Shown in pieces: positions 44,023 to 57,171 of a stretch of 64,000 nt of DNA (its first letter is position 1; each line of letters starts with the position of its first letter). The notes under the pieces were generated by a model, which was given only the letters and a program-made list of their open reading frames with translations, was not told where the DNA came from and ran no database searches. Where the stretch lies: positions 29,013,708 through 29,077,707 of the forward strand of contig LR990039.1 in assembly GCA_905147135.1 (NCBI GenBank). The letters run 5' to 3'. The stretch is from Blastobasis lacticolella (lineage: Eukaryota > Arthropoda > Insecta > Lepidoptera > Blastobasidae). Made by a program: the position numbers and the translations under genes.

Positions 44023-46863
44023 TACACGTGTTTATGAACCATTAAAAATAGTTTTCTCCACAAAGCAAAACTGAGATTTCGGCAGGTGACTATCTACACA
44101 TGAAGCCCTACACGGTATAGAAATACGTATTCTTTCATTATAGAATTCAAGGCTAATTTTATTGACAAGGATTTACATGGCTTTGGAATAGTTAGTACCT
44201 ACAGTCGAACAAGTAGTCAAAATACATTTATATACTTAATTTAAACTATTTGATAAAAACATAGTATTACACAGTCTAGTCAATTATTCTAATATCTTAT
44301 CTACCAATTACAAGTAATATGAAACATTAATATGTCAATTAGTTTTAAAACCCCATTTCCCCATTGTTTGAGAACGACTACTAATTTCTATCACACAGAG
44401 AGATTCCATAGTTCTACCTAAATTGCTAAATCACGAGTAACGTTTTAACAAGTATCAAGTATCCTTTTTTACATTTATGTAAATACTTTTACCATGTCTT
44501 CCAAACATTTGAAGATATAATATTATAGACGAATTTTAGTATAATAAGTACATGAGAGAAGAGATCATGGTACATACTAAAATCTATATTTTTTTAATAA
44601 TATGACCAGTTTAAATCTCTGCCAACCCTATCATATAAAGGAATGCGCCGGTATGACATTGCATGGTGTCACAGCAATAGCATCGAAAGAAAGTGGTAAC
44701 CACTCATACCGGTACCACTCCTAACACCCCATCATATCCGGTAACCATGTCTTTTTTTTTTAATGTTTATTTCTGGTTTTCTTTGGTTTAGTATTTTCCT
44801 ATTATTAGAGGCTAAGGTCACGATGTTCAGTTACTTGTGGATTTGCATAATCCGAGACGTCACCATAAAGGGATAATATCACTTAATAACTACGGAATAT
44901 CTATGTTGTTACCAATTACGTTAGTACACAAATTGATTTCCGCCTTGGATGTACAAGACAGGGTACCTAAATTATTATACACATTTGAAACTGAGACTAC
45001 GTTTCCACTACTTGAGGAAAAAATGGACAATATCTTGATTGAATTATACACGTTCTGAGCTTATTATACCTACAATTACTAGTCGAATGAACACACAAAT
45101 TCCACATTCATTCGAATGTACCACCTCACTTCCGAACAAGAGCGTTTGAGAGTGTCATTTTCACAGTCTTTTCACTTTCGGACCTTTTATCGCCACCTTA
45201 AACTTTATGAGTGAGGCGTACACGTAGTATAACATAATATGCAGAGCTCCCCGTAACTAGATATGATCGTCGAATAAAAACCTTTGCCAGAAATCCCATA
45301 CTCGTATATTTGACGAGCGACTACCCGAACTTCGAGACGTCAACTTCAACAATAACATAATTCATTAATACGGCGCGTGTCACCAGTAACTCTGTATATT
45401 ATTTAATATGAGAATAGAAGAAGAATAGGATAGGTTTAATTAATTATTAATTATTCGCTTTTCCTTTCATTTATTCACTTCTGTAAATATTATTGTTACG
45501 TAAACATTTATGGATATTTGTGAACTACAATACTTTTATTTATGTAAAATATCTATGACAAGATAAGCAAACAGTTCATTACTTTTCAATCTATATCAGA
45601 ACGTCCCTACGGATATATATCTACCTTTGTATATATTAGTAAGAGTGAATAATGTAGGCTTGTCTCCTAATATCCGGTTCAAAAAGTTATAGCAGATTGG
45701 ATATTGAATAATCTACGTTTGTTTTTCAGAATTCGTGAAACATTAGGATGAATTGACATACGAGTTCGTCAATCGTTTGGGAAAGGTTTAGATTACATGT
45801 GTCTAGCTTATAATATAAAACACGTATTATTGTAAAACATGTAAGAGTATCTTTGGATAAACATTGTAACAGTAGACAGTGAGTTAAAAACGATATGATT
45901 CGTTTATGAATTTTTATTTGAATAATGCAGTTTATTTAAAGATTATTTACATCGACTTTAGAGCTGATATTACACAAGAAGGTAAGCTTTGCACTTTTGA
46001 CCTTTTAGACACCAAGAATATTTTAATTGAAATCCAATTTTATGTGGTTAACACTATGTAATAGGTTGTACCTATAGTTATTTCGTGAAGCAAGTGGAAT
46101 GTACTTATTATAATCCGTAAGTATACGTTAAAATATATAACTATGTAGTAAACGCGTCGGCACACCAAATGCAGGCCCAAGTGCTTGCTCTAGTTCGGTG
46201 CACCGAACAGCACAAGCCCGTGTCATTACAGAGTGAACACAGTGTCGTCGCAGAACCCTGTTCAACAGCACTAGGCTAACGTGAAACATTCATTATACAT
46301 TTAAATTTTTAATACTCACTATAGGCTATAGCTTGTTAAAACTTCTCCAAGAAATATCGTCATTCTAAGCTGTACTTAACTTGAAGTTGAAAAAATATCT
46401 ATCTCGGCCACGAATCGAAACCCGAAAGTATACTTCGTGCCATTTCTTAAACGTTCCCTTACAATTTTGGAGTCTTAAATTTATAATTAGGTAAGAAAAA
46501 TATGTGTAATTATCCCTATCAATGTTACTTGTAAAAGTACACATTATTTAACGATTAGTATTAAATACACCCTAATAACTCTAAACAAGTCTCTCTGACT
46601 ACAATCAATATTATTTTAGCTACATTTTAATATACAACAATTTATAAGTACTTAGACAATTACAATTATATGTGATCAGACGTGAGTATTATGTTAGACA
46701 ACTAATATTATGTAACATAGAGTACAGAACATTAAAGTGGTTAAATCCTCATATTGCAACATTGAAATTCAAACAGTGAAGAAGCTGGTTATGTTATATT
46801 CGTTTAAATTACCTCAAGGTACGGAAACAATCAAGTATTTACAATAGTAGACATATATTATCG
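44023..46863. other. No gene recognised
   Basis: AT-rich. The 73-codon plus frame at 44837-45058 has no known motif. 46145-46285 is a GC-richer patch of unknown origin. 46395-46420 contains a B-box-like string on the minus strand but no tRNA-like head. Confidence 0.45.
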
Positions 46864-47039
46864 GCCTTTACACGTAAAGTTCGGACCGCGGGTAACGCCT
46901 CACGCTATTCCTACCCTCGTTCTGATGCGTACGTGCAAACGCGCATGACAGTTCGATCCGCGGTTGGAACCGACGGACGGTTTTATCCTCGGTTCGGATC
47001 GCAGTCCCGATGCGCAGCCCGACCTTGACGTGTGAAGGC
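46864..47039. mobile_element. GC-rich short inverted-repeat element
   Basis: The left end GCCTTTACACGTAAAGTTCGG is mirrored at the right by the complement of GCCTTCACACGTCAAGGTCGG. The interior is rich in CCGCGG and CGATCCG blocks in AT-rich surroundings. No clear target duplication. Confidence 0.6.
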
Positions 47040-48197
47040 TTTACGCTATTGACATCAAATTTACTACAAAGTGACATCTGACATATTAATTAAATATGGG
47101 CTGTATTGCAGTAGGCAACGCCTTGCCTGCCTACTGGAATTGGATGACAAGTGATTTATAACTGAGCAGATAGCTAGCTAGATAGCTTTTGTGCTAAAGG
47201 TCCTTGGTTCGATCCTATCAAAACACAAATACTTGCGTTGTCTCGGACTGTTATTCATTATATTCAATACAAGAATCTATTTATTTACAAAGTACCAGAC
47301 AAATAAGTATTAACGCAGCAGTTCTGTAGCAAATAAGTTTCATAGTTTGTCGCAAGAAGTTGCTGTGTGATTTGTCTATAGTGATCTATGTTCACTATTA
47401 AACAGCTGATTTTCGAGTACACAATAAATACAATCGATATTTACACCGCCACAGTAACATCACAGCTCGCAGTGTACAAAATAATTCAGCGCAGGTGCGC
47501 CCTGAGTGCGTGTAAATTTTGATTTGTTGATGGAATGTAGAGAAAAGTTTGTTGCCGCAACTCGGCTTCGCTTTCTGCTATGAAAATGTGGAAATACGCA
47601 GCGGTTCGACTCCGCAACGTTTGCGAGCGTTACCAACTTTCACCGCGCCCCGGTTCGAGTTGACACGAGTTTTCTTTCCAGTGGATTGGTTCAATTTGAG
47701 TTTTTATTTGATTTGCAAACAGCCGGTTTGTTTGATGGCGGCTTCTGACGTATATTCGTATATGTGCTTCTTTTTAGGGCATCTGGCGAATAGTTAATAA
47801 ATCGTCATAATGGTGGCGATTGGAAAACTTAATACATGACTAGATTAGAAGACTCTTTGGTGGTATTGGTGAGGAACAAAACTAAATATATTTATATCTA
47901 TAAACATAAGATATAACATTTATTTTAATAAAATAATATCTTCACTGGATTCGAACAAAAGTATCTTAGTGCAACCTCTCGCTATGATATTCAGACACCA
48001 CGAAGTAGTTGATTACTCTATACTAAGTGCAATATACTTACTCGATCTACTTACAAAGTTCAGAACACACTCGATCACGGAATACCTAAAGCAGTCACTT
48101 CGGGATTTATGCACTTTCGCTTAACGTGTTTTTAAACACTATAAATAGGTAATCGAAACACTTCGTCTACGATCTGAAGTCCATGTCTTTTATCAAA
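47040..48197 (-). other. Probable 3' flank or UTR of the minus-strand gene
   Basis: No coding motif. An AATAAA on the minus strand at 47919-47924 lies about 275 bases past the stop codon at 48198 and could be its polyadenylation signal. 47150-47210 has a weak B-box-like string (ggttcgatcct). Confidence 0.35.
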
Positions 48198-48591
48198 TCA
48201 CTGGCTCGTTATTTGGTACAAGATTTGTTCGCTGTACGGCTGGATCGCGTCGAGGTCGGGTTCTTGGGGAGCGCGTTCGTGGTGAGCGGTGCCGTTGCAG
48301 ACTACTGACCGCTTTCGGGATGACTTGCTGACCGGCTTGCTGACCGGGATGGTGGGCAGATGGTTGATCTCCACTTCTACCTCGAACGAGTTTGGTGGGA
48401 GTCGCGGCTGGTGCGGCATGTGGCTGGGCCCCGCAACCTCGCCGTCCTCGCAGGGCCCGTGCGTGGGTGCCGGGCGCGCGGGCACCGGAGTCAGGCAATC
48501 CTCGTCCTCTTCCGCCAGGGTGGGGTGCTGTCGGCGCCACTGCCGCTCAGCGTACGGGTCGTGTCGAGACATGCGTGACATCGGGAAGATC
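48198..48591 (-). CDS. Candidate terminal coding exon, cytoplasmic tail of a membrane protein
   Basis: The minus-strand frame is open for 394 bases to TGA at 48198-48200. It follows an acceptor (atcatttaccag before 48591). The encoded segment begins IFPMSRMSRHDPYAERQWRR, continues with an acidic and proline-rich stretch, and ends EQILYQITSQ. G or C dominates third positions although the surroundings are AT-rich, supporting this frame over the other two. The first base completes a codon begun in the upstream exon (AG+G), in the phase that exon leaves. The residues are hydrophilic and low in complexity, as expected for an intracellular tail. I do not recognise the protein. Confidence 0.6.
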
Positions 48592-49153
48592 CTGGTAAAT
48601 GATTACATGTGGTTTGTCACTGTTGAAAGTAGAAAATGAAGCCAAGGAATTCTGGTTAGTGCATGTTAGATGTTTGTATAATTGGCTATACAGGAAAGCC
48701 GCCGATCGCCGATACAGACCGTCGATATTATGTTACAAAAATGTTTTTTTCCCGATTGTCCATAAACCATTTTAAGGACATTTACATTAAGTGCGGGCCT
48801 AAACGCCTGAGGAAAAACCAGTCGTTTTGGCCTGCGGGCCATACCAGGCCGGGCCGAAATGAATGAACACCCGGCGTGTATTGCACTGTGCTAATTCATC
48901 ATCATTTGTGCGGTCAATCCCGGCTTCTGCCGTACTTCGGCATCCTCACGTCGTAGGCCGTTCGCTTTCACAACTGACTTGGCGATGTCGATCCATGGCT
49001 TCTTAGGTCTCTCGCGGGACCCCTTCTATGATACCGGTAAGTTTGGCACCAATGAATGCGCATATGTAATGTAACTTGTCAATCTTCAACGTGACCTTCT
49101 TTAACAGCAGGAAAATGTTACACTTTTCCACGAAACCTGACCAAAGCACTCAC

Positions 49154-49338
49154 CTCAACTGAAACAGGTCGTCGTCGCGGCCCGGCGGGTGGGACCGCTC
49201 CAGCTCCAGCCGCTCTTCGTGATATCAAGAGCAGTGCGACCCGCCGTGGGAGCGCGACCGGCCGCGGATGGAGCGCTGCCGGCCCCCGCCGTGACAGTTC
49301 CGGTAGCATCCCTCGTGTCAGAAGCGGTACATGGCGTG
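49154..49338 (-). CDS. Candidate penultimate exon with two in-frame TGA codons
   Basis: Bounded by an acceptor (tttactcttcgcgacag before 49338) and a consensus donor (GAG|GTGAGT at 49154). Of 61 codons in the frame fixed by both neighbours, about 53 end in G or C. The encoded segment is rich in Cys, His, Arg and Gly (HEGCYRNCHGGGRQRS) and ends LERSHPPGRDDDLFQL. TGA codons stand at 49320-49318 (after MYRF) and 49227-49225 (after GSHCS). They may reflect a pseudogene, an assembly error, a shorter exon starting after 49213, or recoding. The alternative frame without stops has poor GC3 and would end 14 codons into the next exon. Confidence 0.45.
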
Positions 49339-51708
49339 CTGTCGCGAAGAGTAAATCAGCGGGAACTGCGCACATGCGGCCAACACTTGAACGTGTCGGG
49401 GGATGACGTATCGTGGAAGGGTTTGTTTGCTAGCATGTTTAACCGGACGGATGGAGAGCATGACTGCGTAGACTTGAGCTTTCACATTGTACTTTTTGAT
49501 TTCATAAATAAGTAAGTATAATAGGTACCTAAGACTTTAATATTTGATAAGTAGGTACACACTGTATTATTTTAGGTTGTATTTTTAAAATAACTTACTC
49601 GTACTAAAATATAAGTTTGTACGCACTTGTAGATTAATGTAATTCACCAATTATGTAAGTTAATAATCACAAGAGTGGACTGAATATTAAATTAATTTTA
49701 AGATACTGCAAAATGGTAAACAATAAAAAATATTTGCCTTTCTAATTTCGAAGGTTCCAGCGAATTTGTGTAAAAAGCAATATTAAAAATTTAAACATTC
49801 GATGTAATTCAAATTACTTACATGAAATTGAAATTAGATTAAATACACTCTCACCAGAGCAAACTGGCAGGCACGGCAAGTCATGCTCTCTTCATTTGTG
49901 CTTAAGCAGCTCGATTCACTGAATAAAATGGCGCAAACCCTTCCTGAATACGTGACGTTCATATCAATGGGACGGGGGAAGTAATGGTCGGGGTGTGCTT
50001 CTGGGGATACGTTCTGGTGGACTCAATGTTCTATTATGAATGATTGGAACCACATATCAAATATTGCGGAAAGACGCTAATGAATTTCATACAAATATAC
50101 TGAATAGTTCCCGACCAAGATGAGATTAATCAACACCAGCGTTTCGCAGATATCAATATCTCTTCGTGATCCGAATCTATGAGTACCGTATTTAGTAGCG
50201 TTCTCCCGTTTAGGTTGTACGTGCATATTCATGGTCACACCAATGTAATAAATGATTTACCACTCTTTCTATTTACCACTGTCGCAAAACAGATTAAATT
50301 AAGTATTCCTCAGCTTTAAAAGCAACGCTGCGCTAGGATTGTGGAACAACATGGAACGTGTCCCTTGAGTCTAGTGGCCGTACAATATACAGTTAAGTTC
50401 GCAAGCAGATAGGAACACTGATAAGGGCCGTTTGTAGGAATCCTGGTGGATTACAAAGCGCCTTCTTTTTTGCTTGACGAAGATTTAAGAAAAGATTTCC
50501 TCGAAGCTTTTTATAAAGAAACAGATTAATATATATCTCATTGTCAGTCAAAGTGCTAGCGTGTGCCATAATTAAGTTTCATAATTGGCTTCGATTATCA
50601 GAACAAAGAAAGGTGAAACAACAAAAGAAATATTACCAACAAGTACAGGCACTTAATTTCTTTCAATAAACCACTGTAACTCGCTCCGGGAAAGCGTAAC
50701 CCCATTGGCAGAGTTTCACAACACGAATTTATCTGAAGACGTTGACACGGAGAATGGATGATCCTGCTGCGATTGTGTGAAGTGTAATTTTCTTGTAAAA
50801 AGTTACCACAATACACCATTAATAATCGGGATGGGTGGATGTGAAACACATTGTTTTGTTTGATAGAATATAAATGTTGGGGGGGTTTTGGGCTTTTTCG
50901 CCGTGCCTACGAAGGACCTCGTATAACTATGTGTGGGTATGCTCTCATGCAATAAATAACGCAATCGTGAACAGTTGGGCAGTAGTGCGAAAGTTGGTAT
51001 ACAGTCTGCAAATGCGAGGTCATATTACAATGCACGAGGAAGATCGCCGTAACGGCGCGGGCATCATGCGGCGACCATCCCCGGATCAACGGAACGGCAC
51101 CGTCGGGAGAGAGGGCCAACACGAGAACAGAGCAGACGTACCCATTACTGTTGATAGCGCAACCCTCGTGAATGCCATTCGCATATGTAAATAGTGCCAG
51201 ACAGGGAGCCATCCATAAAGTTGAAGCATGTAATAATCCTGAATCTAGACGGTGGCGGGAGATGAGAGAAGATAATGCGTCTTGGGGCATCGATGAGACG
51301 GTAGCAAAGTTATGAGGGCGTAGATGGCGCACGGCCGCTATATGTATGTCTGTTCGCAGGAGTTATGCCTGATCTGCTGTATGCCCATCAGTTCACTCGA
51401 CGAGTAATAGCGGCGAGTAGTTCGAAACTGAAAGTAAAAATATAGCTGTCATGGTTAGCGGCGGGTCGGTGCTGTAACTGTTCCTTTTACGTGATTATTT
51501 TGTAAGTTCCCACGCTTGTTACAGAATAGTTTTTAATGCATTCGAGTATGCCAATGGTAGGTCACAGAGGATCAATTCTTTTTATAAACTGTAATAACTA
51601 ATAACCTGTGTACCACAAATTAATAAATGATTATGATTATGAGAACAAATGCGTCGCAGTGTCAACCGAAACGACTGTAATTCGGATGTTCCCAACGCTG
51701 ACGCGTAC
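49339..51708 (-). other. Probable intron of the minus-strand gene
   Basis: AT-rich DNA between two candidate exons. Open frames at 50874-51194 (plus) and 50907-51332 (minus) overlap and lack motifs. No repeats recognised apart from short low-complexity runs. Confidence 0.4.
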
Positions 51709-51793
51709 CTGCGACTGCTTGTAGCGCAGCTGGAGCTGGTACTTCCGGCGTATCCTCCACGGGCAGCAAGCGCACACAATCCTGAAGAAGGCC
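51709..51793 (-). CDS. Candidate exon: juxtamembrane helix and start of tail (GPCR helix-8-like)
   Basis: An 85-base segment between a strong acceptor (tttgttttgttgcag) and a donor (CAG|GTACGC). In the frame compatible with the next exons it encodes AFFRIVCACCPWRIRRKY and then QLQLRYKQSQ, with G or C in nearly every third position. A hydrophobic FFRIV, a CACC cysteine cluster (possible palmitoylation) and a basic run are what follows transmembrane helix 7 in class A GPCRs ((R)AF.RI.C.CC). If the preceding exon ends in AG, the join gives RAFFRI. The receptor identity is not established, and the seven-helix exons are not visible in the window. Confidence 0.5.
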
Positions 51794-54295
51794 CTGCAAC
51801 AAAACAAAGTTTCCGAAATTGTATTCAAACAGTTTATCGAGTTAAAAGGCCAACTTTTCGATGACTTGGAGCGTGGCGATTAAATTTAAAGGAGTGTTAA
51901 ATGACTTGTGGCCGTGGCGGTCGATTTGATGAACTCAACTTCGCGATAATTAAACCGAGACTAAACATCCCTATTAATTGTCTCCGAGTTGAATTAATTT
52001 AGTAACAACTCTTAGGTGAACTTTTGTTCGGAAACGGCTTTTATTATGCACCTGAGGTTTATTCGGTGTGTAACGGAAATGTCGTCCGATTCGTTTCGAG
52101 TCCGATAATGTATTATTAGATATCGGTACCTATTTGAAAATGTTTAAGTAATCAGAAACTTGGAATTACGACAATTTTTGTAGGATTTTAAGATTCTTTT
52201 GATATTCAAGACTTACATTTTTGGATATGTAATTGGTAGGTATATCTTTATGACCTTTTGGATAATACAGGGTTTTTAACCAACACTTTTTATGTAGCAC
52301 TTTTAGTTGTAATTCTTATCTATCTAGCAGTTTCAAATAAATGAAATATATCTACGCCAAAATTAGCGAATTATAACACCGCAAAAGAGCGGCAATAACT
52401 TTTTATCGATGTTGGAAATGGCAAGTGCCGATTTCCCGTCGCACATTCGCTTATCTTCGATTTCATTTTCACTAAAACGGTTAAAAGTTTTCATCCGATA
52501 ATAAGATCCAGTAAATTGGTCCGAAGGCAAAAAGTTCATTAGCATTGTAATTCGGTTTCCCCAATCGATAGGCATCGGGAATTGGCTAAATCTTAATTAA
52601 GAGGCGGTTAGAGATTCCAATGAGTGCTGAAAAGGTACTCACTTTGCTGGGGTGAAATTTTTACTATTCGGGCCGCCTATTTGTACCCCTTTCTTAAAGA
52701 TAATGCCCTTCCAAATAATCGTTTGTTCTAGCGTTTCAAAAACTTACACTCTATTTACGTCAGTAAAAATAAATTCTAGGAGAAATAATATTCGGGGAGA
52801 AATTTTCGCAACTGCTTCGCAGATAGCTTCGCGCGCCCGGCGTTATTATGTTTTTTAAATTTCGCAAATATTTTTCTGGCTAATCCGGTTATAAGAGCCG
52901 GGTGTCGCAACTTGCCGGATGAAAAGAAATTTTTTACGTCGAGCGCATGTTTGCGAGCCGTGACCCGCTTGAGGATAATCATCTTGTGTTTTGCAATTTT
53001 GAAAAAAAAATCGCGTCGAAAATATTTTTACACGTGGCTTCTGGTTTGAGGGTTTAGCTGATTCGCCTAGCTAGATATTAGTCGACTTACTTTACCCGTA
53101 AGATGTAGGGGTTGGTGTAGTATTATTATTTTAAATTGTGCGATAATCACATAGAGTTTTCTCAATCTGATAGCGCATGCTTTCTTATTGTTAGAAGAAA
53201 AGCGAACTCCGCTGGCTGCCAGAATCTTTCTTTTATATTTCTGTCCTGTGTTTTTGTGGAAAGTTTTTGATAGGTATATCTAGATATATAAAAAATTTGA
53301 CGTTGATAACGAAAAAGAGGAGATCATGATCTGGGATATAGCAGATTAGGTAATTTATATCGAAAGAGTGTTCTTCTGTAGGTAGAAGATTTCCAGTTAC
53401 AATTAAAACAATTATGACGTATTTTTGATAAGTCTTTACGAAACAACATACACGAACGAAGTATTCATGTTTTTACGAAATTACATCTTGCATTGAATAG
53501 CGTGAATCGTGCACATAAACATTATATTGATAAAGCAAGGCCAGCGAACGGACAATTAAAAAGAAAAGTGGAGAAAACTCTCATTCTATACGAAATCAGT
53601 CACAATCATATACAGAAAAGACTTCAACATGAACACATAATAACCTAATTGAAAATCAACACAGAAATAATGCTAGTAAGTCGATTTAACCAATATAGTT
53701 TACCTACATGTGTGTGCTTACTGAGCTTGCGTCACAGGACAAGGGTAGTAGAGTTATTCTGTAAACTATCAAACTGAAAGTTGCCGGTGAGTAGCGTTGG
53801 CTCGGGGCCAAATTTCAGGCGCTGAAGGTCAATGCCGACACAGGCTTCCAACGATGGAAAAATAGACCGCAACGGCCGGGACGCTCGTAAGTGATTCAAC
53901 ATTCGAGAGAGCGAAGTAATCATTTCTCAAAACAAAGAGTTTGGCTCGATTTTATGGGTTCTTTGTTGTTCATGTAATATGAAGTTTGTAGCCGGCTATA
54001 TTTGCAGTGGAATGCAAATGTTTAAATCCGCTTATGTTAAAACTGGCACATCGAAATCGGCTATTTGTTTGGGTAAGTAAATATGCAATTCACTGACGTC
54101 GAGTTGGCAGTCTCTTTTTCAGCAATTTTTTTTTTGGTGATGGTGACTGAAAAGAGAAACTGGCAAGAGGATATGTGCAGACCGTTTTTTTCCTTACAGA
54201 ACCCACATAAGAGTCGCACACAGAAAAGTCGAAGTTTGATTCACTAAAACAACAGATTTTTGGTCCAGGTTTTGTGCATGCGTAGGCCAATATTT
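51794..54295. other. No feature recognised
   Basis: AT-rich. It may be intronic to the minus-strand gene if that gene extends to the right. Short frames only. Confidence 0.4.
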
Positions 54296-54397
54296 TGTCT
54301 CCTAGACGTTTACTAGGTACTATAGCTACAAAGTGGAATTTTTCTGGTACTCGATGACGTAGGCGCCTACGGCCTGCGGCGCTTACACAGTCTATTA
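54296..54397. repeat. Uninterrupted relative of the repeat at 5713-5790
   Basis: tgtctcctagacgtttacta, actcgatgacgtagg and cttacacagtctattag match the left and right flanks of the element at 5791-6224. Confidence 0.5.
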
Positions 54398-55070
54398 GTA
54401 TGAAACAAAGTTGCTTGGCGCCCTTGCCATCTGTCCATCTGTACGTATGTAGGTTACATTTTTCTGTACTATGCAAAGGTTTTAATGCGATTTTCAACAA
54501 TAGATAGAGTGTTTCAAGAGAAAGGTTTATGAAGTCGCGGCGGGCCAGTAAGTTTTCAATATTTTTGATTGGGAGTACTATAAATCTCCTCAATCTGAAA
54601 CTTTACTGAAATACTACTTGGACTAAAACCTGTTCGCCATAAAGTTGCGGTCTGGGCGACTGTCCATATTCTCAACGGTCCATATACCAAAGTTTAGCCT
54701 TCGCTTTTATTTAAGTTGTAGATGGTGTGTACATTTCTTTCAGATCATCACATTGTCTACATTTTTCTAGTGTTGGTAGTCCAAGTTCCTGTAAACATTT
54801 GTTGTAGTTTTTACTCCTAATGCCTACTAGGTACTATAATTTCACCACTATCACAATTTTACTACCAATAATATCAAGGAAATCTCAAGTCGATCAGTAA
54901 AATTCTAGTCAACAGCGGTGCAAATTGTGGTATGTGTGTGTACAGATACACTACATAATATTAAATTTTTAGCTTTTAAATTAGGTCCGTTACTATGAAA
55001 TCGCCTATGTCGGGAAATCTTTGCCGTGCCGCGCGGCACTTGTGGGACTTCATAGTATTTACCTAACGTT

Positions 55071-55427
55071 TAGTGTCCGACCGAAGATAAATTTTTGGCC
55101 TAAGCTGAAGCCAAAACCGATTAATCGGCTATCGTCACAACCTTCAGCCGAAGCCGAAGGTTTAAAAGCTCTACAAAATTTTGTTCAGCCAAAATTTATA
55201 ACATAAATAATTTTAAAATTTTAATATTGAAGGTTTCAATGTACATATTACAAAAATCATTTCCAGAAGTTGATCTAGAAATGATAAAAAAATTATCTTG
55301 CAATTTATTTGACAAAAACATAAATGTTACAAAATAATTTTTGCTAGGAACCTATGGCGGCCGAAGCTGAAGGTTTGGCCGTAGTTTTTTTGGCCGAAAG
55401 AGACCAAAGCCAAAGCCGAAGACACTA
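55071..55427. mobile_element. hAT-like short element with perfect 8-bp TSD
   Basis: The target duplication CTAACGTT is intact at 55063-55070 and 55428-55435. The ends are TAGTGTCC and the inverted TAGTGTCT. Interior blocks ggccgaa, agccgaagccgaaggt and tttttttggccga occur in both orientations. 357 bp, non-coding. Confidence 0.75.
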
Positions 55428-55435
55428 CTAACGTT

Positions 55436-56394
55436 TCTGAATACCCAAGCTGTTAATAAACAAAATTTACAGATTCTCTGTAGGTACCTATTAACCATTT
55501 ATCTGAAAACGTAGAATACGCCTAAAGCTGTCGATTTCGGATCCCCTTAGTTTGTTACTTAGAAGTTCGATGTCATGGAATTGGTGATTGCGGGACAAGG
55601 GTGGGCCTGAGATTGCGGCCTCTGCCCCCCGGGGCAGCGGAACACGACAGCGGTCCGAAAATGGCAGCGTGGACCGCCCACACGTCATGCTTGGCGGACA
55701 AGGACTTCGGGCAATCGGACCATAAATCAGATAGAGGACAGCCCATAAATGTAGCACTGTCAAACACTGTGATAGAATATCAGACGAGCTCGAAAACGAA
55801 CTGTCGACTTGCAATCAAGACCAATATGATATGTTTAACATAAACTACGCTCACTTGACGAGTATTCTAATGTACAAGGTTATATCACATAACTATAAAA
55901 ATGATATTATGCTTAGTGAAAATAAGGACCAAGAATAAAAATAAGTATACGGTCGATCTGTTGTTCAATGGGAGTTTTTATGTGACTATGGCCGCGAAAA
56001 TCACTAAATTATTCTGAGTAAATTTTTTTTTGTTCAATGTAGCGCATCATATTGCACTAAGATATTGAACAACAGCAGTACTATAGAAGATGGGTGGAAA
56101 TATATTTACAAAAGAAAATTATGCACCGTACCTACGTATAACATGGAAGGTCGGACTTTATATATTCTGTCGTATTGGCGCATACGTTTTAACTGTGGCA
56201 AGTTTATTGGCGTATCCACCATAAAGACATAATAAAACATTCGTGACTCACACTCTAATATTTACAGAGCTTCTGTCAAACAAACAGACTCGTAACAGAA
56301 ATATATCATTGGATACTTCTTGCTCTGCAACGGTTCGCCGATAAGTTTACTTTTCATCCTGCCCTAATGTAAATAGGTAATAAATAAGTCCTCT
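55436..56394. other. No gene recognised
   Basis: 55590-55740 is GC-richer and has overlapping frames on both strands (minus 55491-55814, plus 55601-55843) without motifs. The remainder is AT-rich. Confidence 0.4.
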
Positions 56395-56500
56395 ATTTAA
56401 TGTTAAATAATAAGAAAGAAAGAAAGAAAATATTTATTACAAAGGACGCCACGACATGATAATTTACATACAAACATACATACATTTAATAACAGATTTA
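56395..56500. repeat. (GAAA)n microsatellite with a repeat-like flank
   Basis: aataagaaagaaagaaagaa is followed by tacaaaggacgccacgacat and an ACATA-rich tract, a microsatellite-associated dispersed repeat pattern seen in moths. Confidence 0.5.
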
Positions 56501-57171
56501 GGAACAATTTAAGCATGTATTTCGTAATTTTATAGAACATTTTCTTCCTTTATCAACAGCAAGTACCAGCGCCTAGGCTCACCCTCAACACCCGGAGAGA
56601 CCTCGTAAAATATATTCCTGGCTAATACATCTTGCCCTCTTCAGTCATGAAAAGAAATTGTTGGTTTTTCAACGCGCGAACTTTCCCCATCGTGGTATCA
56701 AGACAGTGGGCACGGCATGCAAACTGACAATTTGTCAGGCCATTACATAAATAGCTTTCGGAATTGATGCCCTCGCGAGTGAGCGGGCCGGGGATTGCTT
56801 CGCACTGTGTGGCCGGTGATTTAATAAAGGAATCAACATGCAAATTTAACGGGACGACGGTTAGACGCCTTCATTTACGTATTACGCATTTCAATTATGA
56901 AGCTTTGCTAGTATTTGCGAGCGTAGGTGTGGCGAGAGCCTTAGGGAGACGGTTAGGTGTAGTCATCGAAATATTTAGTAGCTTTTGTGTGCAACTTCGT
57001 CGGAGTGGACAGCTTCCGTATTCCGAAATTGCATGGAAGATGATGAGGCTGCCGGGTGGTTGAAACGCGGTGGATGAGCGAGCAAGTTCCACAAACTTCA
57101 TCCCCTATTTCACTCTTACCTATTTCAAATTATTTTTCGGCGATAAAAGTAACCTATGGTCTTCCCAATTC
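56501..57171. other. No gene recognised
   Basis: Frames at 56764-57063 (plus) and 56895-57101 (minus) overlap and have no known motif. Confidence 0.4.

Noticed and set aside
44837..45058. 73-codon plus frame
   Set aside because: AT-rich, no motif, no splice or promoter context.
49118..49375. 85-codon stop-free minus frame through the middle candidate exon
   Set aside because: Open but Arg/Pro/Ala-rich with poor G/C third-position bias, and it meets a stop 14 codons into the next exon; likely an out-of-frame reading of GC-rich coding DNA.
50874..51332. Overlapping 106- and 141-codon frames on opposite strands
   Set aside because: No splice sites in phase with the neighbouring candidate exons and no motif.
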